Source of the DNA: an uncultured Odoribacter sp.
GTDB taxonomy: Bacteria; Bacteroidota; Bacteroidia; Bacteroidales; Marinifilaceae
Direction of reading: 5' to 3'
Assembly: GCA_900548135.1 (NCBI GenBank)
Contig: URJC01000199.1
Location: 1 to 5,362 of the forward strand
DNA: 5,362 nt
The first letter of the stretch is position 1. Every line of letters begins with the position of its first letter. Position numbers and translations under genes: made by a program. The notes beneath the pieces were generated by a model. That model was not told the DNA's origin and did no database searches. It saw only the letters and a list, made by a program, of their open reading frames with translations. Of the stretch, positions 1 through 5,362 are shown piece after piece.

Positions 1-291
1 GTAGTCCCTGGTTCCGGAGATAAAATTACTGGTATTAAAATGTACGAATGGGGTGGAGGTAGTCGCTACCATGAAAATATCACTGAAGGGGGAAGAAGCG
101 AAAAGGTATCCTGGCCCTCCCGGAACAGGATGATGGTGGTTTGTACTTATAATGAGATGACAAAAGAAGGTAAAGTGATTTGTGTACCGATTACGAATAT
201 CCTGGATGGGAAAATGGAACCCAATAGGGCATTTCATACTACTTTCCGGGGATTGGGAAAAGTTACAGGGGTTTATAAAAAAGTGAAATAG
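1..291 (+). CDS. 3' end of a gene truncated by the window edge; possible PKD-like family lipoprotein C-terminus
   Basis: The reading frame is open from base 1 through 96 codons to a TAG at 289-291, so the true start lies upstream; the ATG at 40 is only the first methionine inside the window. The visible part is soluble and beta-rich, with no membrane segment. Its ending (VVCTYNEMTKEGKV, then a short loop, then FRGLGKVTGVYKK) resembles the last strands of the PKD-like family lipoproteins found in Bacteroidota operons after SusC/SusD pairs, where a 'TYDE..GKV..' strand is followed by a 'GFGKI..I.YK' terminus. That assignment is from memory of the family and is tentative; a beta-propeller end is an alternative. 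The next gene begins 3 nt after the stop, so the two are almost certainly co-transcribed and probably translationally coupled. Confidence 0.8.
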   Translation, partial: VVPGSGDKITGIKMYEWGGGSRYHENITEGGRSEKVSWPSRNRMMVVCTYNEMTKEGKVICVPITNILDGKMEPNRAFHTTFRGLGKVTGVYKKVK

Positions 292-294
292 GCC

Positions 295-1263
295 ATGAAA
301 AGAATAATTTATTTGCTATTGATGAGTTGTCTGATATTGGTAGCTTGTCAGGATGATGATGATCAGGGAAATGTGGATTCCGGAAAGGTTGCCATGCGGA
401 TAAAACGGGTTGTCGGTGAGAATGCCATTTGGGGAAAATATGAGTTGATTTTCAATTATCGGGCAGACGGCCGATTGGATAACGCATGGTGCCTGGATCG
501 TAATAAAGAGCACGTTATTCCTGATACTATCGGAAGTTTTACCGTGGATTATGATGTAAATTACCATGACTTTAGGGTAAATGATCATGTGTTGAATATT
601 GATGATGATTCGGTCCGGAGATTGCAACAACAGTATCCGGATAGTTATGAGGACACTTTGCGGTATCGGAGGATTCCCCGGGCACGTTATACCACATTGT
701 GGGAGGACGGACATTTTAAAATACAAAAGAACCGTCCGAGGATGACTACCGGAAGCGGGAATTTTTTCAACAATAATTATATCAATGTATCCTCCCAGAC
801 GCATATCCCGGAGTATAATGCCAATGGTCAATTGTTAGTGTCGCGTTGTTTTAATGATGTATATATGAATGGAGCGGCTAATTCCGAGTACACCCGCACC
901 GTTACCAAATATGAATTTGTGTACAACGGCAAGGAAATAGTGTCCGGCGCATTGTATAAACCGGATTCGTTTAACGATGCCAGTTGGAGCAAATTGGAAG
1001 ACTTTGCCATGAGTAACTATGCCGGTATTTTGGTTGGCGTGGATAATGAGGGGTATAAAATGCGGCGCGGTTCCAATAAGGTGGTGGTGGCTGAACCGGG
1101 TAAAAACACTACCTATACGTTGAATAGCCAGGGACTTGCCGTGAAGGTGGAAACAACGGATGGAGAGACGGCGACAATCGAGTATGAAAATGGTTACGGT
1201 AATTTTGCCGAACTGTATGCGACTCCGGTTGATCGTTGTTTGGGTAAAATTTGGGTTCAATAA
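295..1263 (+). CDS. Surface-exposed lipoprotein of unknown function with YD/RHS-like beta segments (possibly DUF4595-like)
   Basis: This is a 322-residue lipoprotein. Residues 1-17 form a signal peptide (MKR, then a hydrophobic core) ending in the lipobox LVAC, with Cys18 as the lipidated residue. QDDDD follows the Cys, as in the Bacteroidota surface-export signal, so the protein should face outward on the outer membrane. The mature part has no transmembrane segment and looks all-beta. Stretches such as YELIFNYRADGRL (49-61), TKYEFVYNGKEIVSGAL (204-220) and TTYTLNSQGLAVKVETTDG (272-290) alternate aromatic strands with Asn/Asp-Gly turns, like YD/RHS-type hairpins. The end, IEYENGYGNFAELYATP then LGKIWV, recalls DUF4595-type lipoproteins, but I cannot confirm this. 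No catalytic motif is visible. The start is fixed by the signal peptide and by the 3-nt gap after the previous stop. No Shine-Dalgarno is present. It lies directly upstream of the protease gene, so it may be a partner, binding protein or inhibitor; that is speculation. Confidence 0.88.
   Translation: MKRIIYLLLMSCLILVACQDDDDQGNVDSGKVAMRIKRVVGENAIWGKYELIFNYRADGRLDNAWCLDRNKEHVIPDTIGSFTVDYDVNYHDFRVNDHVLNIDDDSVRRLQQQYPDSYEDTLRYRRIPRARYTTLWEDGHFKIQKNRPRMTTGSGNFFNNNYINVSSQTHIPEYNANGQLLVSRCFNDVYMNGAANSEYTRTVTKYEFVYNGKEIVSGALYKPDSFNDASWSKLEDFAMSNYAGILVGVDNEGYKMRRGSNKVVVAEPGKNTTYTLNSQGLAVKVETTDGETATIEYENGYGNFAELYATPVDRCLGKIWVQ
352..363 (+). repeat. (GAT)4 trinucleotide run encoding the acidic surface-export tag
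   Basis: Four perfect GAT codons immediately follow the Cys-Gln codons of the lipoprotein at 295-1263 and encode Asp19+1 to Asp23, the acidic part of the export signal. Slippage here would change only the number of aspartates and keep the frame. The equivalent tract in the next gene mixes GAC and GAT codons, so the perfect repeat may be chance. Confidence 0.6.
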
Positions 1264-1281
1264 TGTGTAAAATGAATGATT

Positions 1282-2316
1282 ATGAAAAATAGTTGGCTGT
1301 TAATTTGTAGTATGTTGCTGTTATTGTTTGTAGCGTGTTCGGACGATGACGATGATAATGTGATTCCGGAGTTACCGGATAGCGATATGGATATCAGTGT
1401 GCCGGAACGTCCTGCAGAATGGGTCCCCGGCATGCCTTTCGCTCCCTATCCCGGTATGCCGGCAGTGGATCCGGGCGAGAGAGTGTATATGATTATAGTG
1501 GATGCAGAGGAACATGGTCGAAAGATTATGGAGGTGCTGAACAACCGCGGATGGGCCTGGAATATCACTGAGGAAGACAGGAAAAACATAAAGCAATGTT
1601 TCTTCCCGACTCATTCGGATATAGACCTTTATTTGACGGAAACGTATGACTTTGATAATTCGGAACATTTGCCGTGTGATATTATCAGTGCCAGCATTTC
1701 TTCCGATAATTACGGAGTGGCAAAAAGGTCGCTTCAGGCCTATATGAATACGGATAATTACCCTGAGTTTCCTTTGATTATTACCAGTGCGGGAAATGGA
1801 ACCAATAGTTTTACCCAGGAAGCCTGGGAGTTTGTCCGGGAGTATGGAACCCTGTTTTGGGATGAGGTTGTTAGAATCAAAGGATGGAAGCCGGATGATG
1901 CCGGTAATTTTACGCAAGAGCAATATGCCTGGTATAAGCCCGGGGATGTGTCGGCAGCTTATGCCATTCAGGATCCGGATAATCTTGGTCATGCAAAAGA
2001 CTATATTGTAGTTGGAGCTGATAGTGGGGAGGGAAATAAACCTGGTCCGGTCTTAAAGGATCGTTGGATCTGTACCTATTATTCTTTTGATATTGATGAC
2101 AAGCAGACGGACGGAACCAGTTTCAGTACTCCCTATGTGGCCAAGATAGCGGCAGAGATTAAACGCCGTGCTCCCCATTATACCAATGATGAGATTGCCC
2201 AACTGATTTTTTCTACAGCGGACGATTTGGGACAACCGGGTTGTGATGAGGTGTATGGTTGGGGGCGGATGAATCCGGCTAATATTTGGGCTGAACTTGC
2301 ACGGAGGGGATATTGA
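1282..2316 (+). CDS. S8 (subtilisin-like) serine peptidase, surface lipoprotein
   Basis: A 344-residue protein related to subtilisins, which cut peptide bonds using an Asp-His-Ser triad. The signal peptide has the lipobox FVAC (Cys19), followed by SDDDDD, the surface-export signal. A proline-rich linker containing PGMP twice (about 32-66) follows, with no room for an I9 propeptide. Catalytic landmarks by eye: an HG motif in VDAEEHG with His78; DIISAS (133-138), matching the strand before the substrate cleft; SAGNG with oxyanion Asn172; IVVGAD (242-247); the classic GTSFSTPYVA with nucleophile Ser280; and the terminal YGWGRMNP. Ser, His and Asn are therefore present. The only obvious candidate for the catalytic Asp is Asp74, just four residues before His78, where subtilisins usually have tens of residues. 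The enzyme may be divergent or Asp-deficient. I chose ATG 1282 because MKNSW gives a standard signal peptide; an in-frame ATG at 1276 adds only Met-Ile. It sits 18 nt after the previous stop, in the same transcription unit. Confidence 0.9.
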   Translation: MKNSWLLICSMLLLLFVACSDDDDDNVIPELPDSDMDISVPERPAEWVPGMPFAPYPGMPAVDPGERVYMIIVDAEEHGRKIMEVLNNRGWAWNITEEDRKNIKQCFFPTHSDIDLYLTETYDFDNSEHLPCDIISASISSDNYGVAKRSLQAYMNTDNYPEFPLIITSAGNGTNSFTQEAWEFVREYGTLFWDEVVRIKGWKPDDAGNFTQEQYAWYKPGDVSAAYAIQDPDNLGHAKDYIVVGADSGEGNKPGPVLKDRWICTYYSFDIDDKQTDGTSFSTPYVAKIAAEIKRRAPHYTNDEIAQLIFSTADDLGQPGCDEVYGWGRMNPANIWAELARRGY

Positions 2317-2355
2317 TGCAAACAAAATTACAAACCGAAACCAATGCATTGGATT

Positions 2356-4569
2356 ATGAAAAGATTTATTTTTTATATATTGACCGTAATAGGGATTTGT
2401 GTCAGTACAGTAGCCTGTTCAGATGATAAGGACGAAGATACCGAACTGAGTCTTCCTCCCGAAGCGATCATGCTGGAGGTAAAGCAAGAAGAGCCGTTGG
2501 ATTTTGCAGCCATAGGAGGATTAGATTCTGTTGTTGTCATGACTAATGCCAAAGTATGGACTGCTACGTGTGCGGAGACGTGGGTGAGGTGCAACACGGG
2601 TGACCAGCAGTTGTTTGTTTGGTGCCTGGAAAATCCTACACCCCAAGGTCGGGAAACCTTTATAGAGGTGGTTACCGGTAGCGGTGAATTTTTAAAGGCT
2701 GATACGGTGTATGTAAAGCAGTCGGGGCAGAGCGCTTGTTCGGTTGCCGTTACTCCCCAAACACTTTCATTCACTGTAGCGGAGGAGGAACAGGTGGCTT
2801 TGTGTACGTTCAAATTGATAGATGAAAAAAGTACTGTATCCATTATGCCACATCCGGAGTGGTTTACTTCGGAGTTGAAGGAGGTGAATAATGAACAGGG
2901 TACGGCAGAATTGGTTGTTCGGGTTTTGGAAAATGATTCACCCGATGAACGGACGTGCGAATTGGTGGTTGTGGCAGGATCCGGAGTGCGTCAGGCTAAA
3001 GATACGATTCTGATTGAACAGGCAGGTAAAGAAATACCGAGTAAAGTGGTTTTATCCCCGGACACTCTTTCTTTTGTTTCCAATGCCGGATCGTCTTCTG
3101 CCCAGTGTACTTTTGTGTTCGGAAAATGGGGGACTGAAGTGGTTATTTTGGACGGTTATGCAGCCTGGATCAAACCGGAGTTGAAGAATGTGGATACAGA
3201 AAAAGGTTCGGCAGAATTGGTGGTTGGTGTGGATGCCAATGAAACGTCAGAGCCTCGTTCGGATAAGGTGGTTGTGGCGATAAATAACGATGAGGGCGAG
3301 TTGAAAGCGAGCGATACGATTTGGATTTCTCAAAAAGAAAAGACTGTAGATGCTTCTGTTTCTGTTGTTCCGAAGACTCTTTCTTTTGCGGCTGTTGATG
3401 TACCGAAGCATGTACAGTGTACTTTTACGTTGAGTAAACCGGATGACGAGGTGGCTATTTTAGACGGGTATCCCGCGTGGATTAAGCCGGAATTGAAAAA
3501 TGTGGATAGAGAGAAGGGTACGGCTCTGTTGGTTGTCGGTGTAGAAGAAAGTATCATATTAGAGACCAAGCATGGAGAATTGACTGTAACGGTGGGGACG
3601 GGCGATAAACAGGCTAAGGCTACTATTCAAATTGACCAGGAGGGTATCGGTGAAGCTGCAATTTCCTACACTTTGAATCCTTCGGTGTTCGAATCAACGG
3701 GCGGAACGTTGACCTTGAATGTCAATGTGACTCCGGCCCGGGCGTTTACCTGGCGTTTGGAAAATAACGATTCTGATTGGATGGCAGTGGATGCATCCCA
3801 ACAGAACCAAAACATCTTGAAATTGAATGCGGGGAAAGGAATTGCAACCGAAAGAAAGGCGGTATTGATATTGGAGGCGTTGGGTGCATTGCCTGTGAAG
3901 GTAACTGTTTCCCAAAAACCTTATGAGGATCCTGTTCAGGGAGATGGCTATAAGTTAGGAGAAATCGTGAAAAATGCGGCCGGCAAGCCTGCCGGGATTT
4001 GTGTAAGGGAAAAGAAAGACGGTGTTCCCGGTCTGATTATGTCATTGAAAGAATTCAATACCAGAAAACTTGCTTCTGATAAGGGGCTACCCAGTGAGTA
4101 TTTTGTTGACAAAGATGGAGAGGAAAATACGAAAAAGTGGTTGGAATTTTTTACTGCTGAAGAATGTCCGGATGTGTATGCGGCTTTGAATGAGATGAAC
4201 TCAGATGGTGAAGAAGGTTGGTTCCTGCCTTCGGTCGACGACTGGTGGGATGTGATGGAGTACATGACAGGCGTAACCATAGACCGGACGAAATTATCCA
4301 GAACAGCATTTGCATCTGATTATGGAACCGAGGGGGAAGTGGATAAAACTCAGTTTGATACAGTGAACGCTTTGATTACAAAATATTATGGTGTGGGGGA
4401 AAGGGCAATAAGTTTAGGTTCATATTATGCCACTTCTGTAGTAGGTGCTGACAAATACGGAAACATGAAAATATATTGTTCTATGTTTTCATATAACGGT
4501 AAATGTGGTGCGAATTGGGCTAATACTCCAACCCAGGGATGCCAAATACGTTTGATGAAGAAATTCTGA
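2356..4569 (+). CDS. Multi-BACON-domain surface lipoprotein with C-terminal DUF1566/FISUMP-like (C-type-lectin-like) domain
   Basis: A 737-residue lipoprotein: signal peptide, lipobox TVAC with Cys21, then SDDKDED as export signal. Five beta-sandwich repeats of the BACON/BACON-like type follow at about 36-123, 128-223, 230-326, 334-428 and 436-521. Most open with a 'TLSF' strand and close with a 'DTI.I.Q.G' strand. The first and last have the W...W pattern of classic BACON; the middle three share PEW/AWIKPELKNV...GTAELVV. BACON domains are thought to bind glycans or mucin, or to act as spacers. The C-terminal part (about 530-737) resembles DUF1566/FISUMP domains: GWFLPS (621-626), YYATS (690-694) and the last strand QIRLMKKF. 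This suggests a stalk carrying a lectin-like binding tip; the ligand is unknown and no enzyme motif is seen. ATG 2356 (MKRF) is preferred; an in-frame ATG at 2344 would add four residues before the basic N-region. The gene lies 39 nt after the protease and is followed by a terminator. Confidence 0.88.
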   Translation: MKRFIFYILTVIGICVSTVACSDDKDEDTELSLPPEAIMLEVKQEEPLDFAAIGGLDSVVVMTNAKVWTATCAETWVRCNTGDQQLFVWCLENPTPQGRETFIEVVTGSGEFLKADTVYVKQSGQSACSVAVTPQTLSFTVAEEEQVALCTFKLIDEKSTVSIMPHPEWFTSELKEVNNEQGTAELVVRVLENDSPDERTCELVVVAGSGVRQAKDTILIEQAGKEIPSKVVLSPDTLSFVSNAGSSSAQCTFVFGKWGTEVVILDGYAAWIKPELKNVDTEKGSAELVVGVDANETSEPRSDKVVVAINNDEGELKASDTIWISQKEKTVDASVSVVPKTLSFAAVDVPKHVQCTFTLSKPDDEVAILDGYPAWIKPELKNVDREKGTALLVVGVEESIILETKHGELTVTVGTGDKQAKATIQIDQEGIGEAAISYTLNPSVFESTGGTLTLNVNVTPARAFTWRLENNDSDWMAVDASQQNQNILKLNAGKGIATERKAVLILEALGALPVKVTVSQKPYEDPVQGDGYKLGEIVKNAAGKPAGICVREKKDGVPGLIMSLKEFNTRKLASDKGLPSEYFVDKDGEENTKKWLEFFTAEECPDVYAALNEMNSDGEEGWFLPSVDDWWDVMEYMTGVTIDRTKLSRTAFASDYGTEGEVDKTQFDTVNALITKYYGVGERAISLGSYYATSVVGADKYGNMKIYCSMFSYNGKCGANWANTPTQGCQIRLMKKF
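3136..3231 (+). repeat. Intragenic repeat copy A (third BACON-like domain)
   Basis: This 96-nt segment encodes residues 261-292 of the gene at 2356-4569. It matches copy B at 3448-3543 at 27 of 32 residues by hand alignment (core AWIKPELKNVD), with clear nucleotide similarity too. The period between copies is 312 nt, or 104 residues. It marks a recent domain duplication. Confidence 0.8.
3448..3543 (+). repeat. Intragenic repeat copy B (fourth BACON-like domain)
   Basis: The second copy of the segment at 3136-3231, encoding residues 365-396. The five differing residues are conservative or at surface-type positions. A more diverged version occurs in the second domain (PEWFTSELKEVN, then GTAELVV), and another in the second domain of the downstream paralogue (PEWIEWEWKNVN, then GTADLVI). 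Confidence 0.8.
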
Positions 4570-4579
4570 CCCTTTGGAT

Positions 4580-4631
4580 AAAATTCCATTCTCAGACTTT
4601 TTTTAACAAGTTATGAGAATGGGATTTTTTT
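4580..4631 (+). terminator. Rho-independent terminator after the BACON/lectin-like lipoprotein gene
   Basis: Bases 4580-4594 pair with 4614-4628 in an uninterrupted 15-bp stem with one G-U pair (core CCATTCTCA with TGAGAATGG). The 19-nt loop can itself form about 4 more pairs (ACTT 4596-4599 with AAGT 4608-4611). Seven T residues follow at 4625-4631, partly inside the stem base. It begins 11 nt after the stop codon at 4567-4569, where an operon terminator would be expected. Confidence 0.88.
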
Positions 4632-4678
4632 AATGAAGATATATAGATGACTTAAAAATGGACAAACAGATATATTTT
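4632..4678 (+). other. Short AT-rich leader between terminator and next lipoprotein gene
   Basis: This stretch is AT-rich and has no Shine-Dalgarno sequence. I could not find a clear Bacteroidota promoter (TTTG around -33 with TAnnTTTG around -7). The nearest match, TATATTTT at 4671-4678, touches the start codon and is too close for a normal leader. An in-frame ATG at 4658 would add seven residues to the next protein. Confidence 0.4.
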
Positions 4679-5362
4679 ATGAAAAAATGGTACTTTTTAG
4701 GGCTTTTCTTAGGGCTTTGTATGGGTATTCTTGCTTGCAGCGATGATAAAGAAGAGGAGTTGGTGACATGCCCGGAAAAGATTACTTTGTCTTTGGGAAA
4801 AAAAGGACCGTTGGCCTTTGAAGCTTCGGGGGGAAAGGATTCGATAACATTGTTTACTAACGCTTCTTCATGGACGGCGGTTACCGGGGATAAATGGGCC
4901 CGTCTGGAAAAGAGAGAGCATTCGATAGTTCTTCGGGTGACGGAGAATGACTGTTTGAAGAGTAGAAATACTTTTGTTGAGGTGACGGCAGGGAAGATGG
5001 AAAATAAAATGGTGGATACCGTGTGGGTAAAGCAGGTGGGACAGAAGGGATGCATGCTTGCCGTTGCTTCGCAAACGATTGAATTTGCAGCGGATGCAGC
5101 CCGGGCGAAAACAGCCAATGTCGTTTTTCTGCGGGGGAATGCGGCTGAAGATGAAGTGTCGGTTTTCAGTGAGGAGGATGTGCCGGAGTGGATTGAATGG
5201 GAATGGAAAAACGTTAATTTGGAAAGAGGAACAGCGGACTTGGTTATAAAACTGAAAGAAAATACCTCTATGGCCAAACGGGAATATGATCTGGTACTTG
5301 CTATTGGGGAGGGTGCCCGTCAGGACCGGGATACCATTCGGATTGTTCAGGCAGAGGCATTG
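4679..5362 (+). CDS. BACON-domain surface lipoprotein, 5' part (truncated by the window edge), paralogue of the preceding gene
   Basis: The frame runs open for 228 codons to the window end, so the C-terminus is not visible. The signal peptide MKKWYF plus a hydrophobic core ends in the lipobox ILAC (Cys20), followed by SDDKEEE, the surface-export signal. Two BACON-like domains are visible at about 34-121 and 126-225. Domain 1 aligns along its length with domain 1 of the preceding gene: LAF.ASGGKDSI..FTNA..WTA, then DTVWVKQVGQ against DTVYVKQSGQ. Domain 2 carries the shared PEWI...KNVN.ERGTADLV segment. The two genes are therefore tandem paralogues. By analogy the missing part should hold more BACON repeats and perhaps a lectin-like end. 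ATG 4679 is chosen because MKK starts a standard signal peptide; the in-frame ATG at 4658 (MDKQIYF) puts an acid before the basic region. It lies beyond a strong terminator, so it may be separately or weakly expressed. Confidence 0.88.
   Translation, partial: MKKWYFLGLFLGLCMGILACSDDKEEELVTCPEKITLSLGKKGPLAFEASGGKDSITLFTNASSWTAVTGDKWARLEKREHSIVLRVTENDCLKSRNTFVEVTAGKMENKMVDTVWVKQVGQKGCMLAVASQTIEFAADAARAKTANVVFLRGNAAEDEVSVFSEEDVPEWIEWEWKNVNLERGTADLVIKLKENTSMAKREYDLVLAIGEGARQDRDTIRIVQAEAL

Noticed and set aside
316..831. 171-residue open frame on the minus strand
   Set aside because: It lies wholly antisense to the lipoprotein gene at 295-1263, which has a signal peptide and sensible composition. 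The minus-strand translation is Ile-rich with no domain features.
1372..1992. 206-residue open frame on the minus strand
   Set aside because: It is antisense to the S8 peptidase, whose motifs prove the + strand reading. The antisense product has shadow-like composition.
2316..2426. 36-codon frame starting in a TGATG overlap with the protease stop codon
   Set aside because: The stop-start overlap looks like translational coupling, but the peptide overlaps the start and signal peptide of the next gene in another frame and has no recognisable features. It could be a coupling leader, but I cannot support it as a gene.
3980..3995. GC-rich perfect hairpin (CCGGCA, 4-nt loop, TGCCGG) inside the BACON/lectin gene
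   Set aside because: It has no T tract, lies mid-gene at the linker before the C-terminal domain, and is explained by Ala-Gly-Lys-Pro-Ala-Gly codons. It is not at the 3' position expected for a retroelement target hairpin.
4630..5277. 215-residue open frame on the minus strand
   Set aside because: It runs antisense through the BACON lipoprotein and its signal peptide. The Ser/Phe-rich translation mirrors the + strand codons and shows no domain.
1..5362. CRISPR arrays, tRNA or rRNA genes, and insertion sequences
   Set aside because: I saw no regularly spaced short repeats, cloverleaf-like segments, terminal inverted repeats or transposase motifs. The only repeats are protein-domain repeats.

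Overview
The window looks like part of a genome of the Bacteroidales (phylum Bacteroidota). Several things point this way. Four consecutive genes begin with lipoprotein signal peptides whose lipidated cysteine is followed directly by an acidic run (CQDDDD, CSDDDDD, CSDDKDED, CSDDKEEE). This matches the known Bacteroidota lipoprotein export signal that sends lipoproteins to the outer face of the outer membrane. None of the starts has a Shine-Dalgarno sequence; their leaders are A/T-rich. Two proteins are built from BACON-like beta-sandwich repeats. The genus cannot be fixed from sequence alone; Bacteroides, Odoribacter and Butyricimonas are all possible.

All genes lie on the + strand. (1) At 1-291 is the 3' end of a gene that starts outside the window; its C-terminus resembles the PKD-like lipoproteins that often follow SusC/SusD pairs (tentative). 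(2) Only 3 nt later, at 295-1263, is a 322-residue surface lipoprotein of unknown function with weak YD/RHS-like beta-hairpins. (3) After a short gap, at 1282-2316, is a subtilisin-like (S8) serine protease anchored as a surface lipoprotein, with no propeptide and an unusual Asp/His region. (4) At 2356-4569 is a 737-residue surface lipoprotein with five BACON-like domains in a row and a C-terminal domain resembling the DUF1566/FISUMP (C-type-lectin-like) group. It is followed by a strong Rho-independent terminator at 4580-4631. (5) From 4679 to the right edge is the 5' part of a second BACON-type surface lipoprotein that is clearly paralogous to gene 4.

Tight spacing suggests that genes 1-4 are one transcription unit ending at the terminator. 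The simplest reading is a cell-surface module: a tethered protease beside a stalk-like adhesin or glycan/protein-binding lipoprotein, with an unknown lipoprotein partner. It probably sits downstream of outer-membrane uptake genes that are not visible here. The target is unknown. The main points of interest are the possibly degenerate or compressed protease triad, the protease plus BACON-stalk pairing, the tandem paralogue after the terminator, and the AT-shifted lectin-like tip of gene 4.
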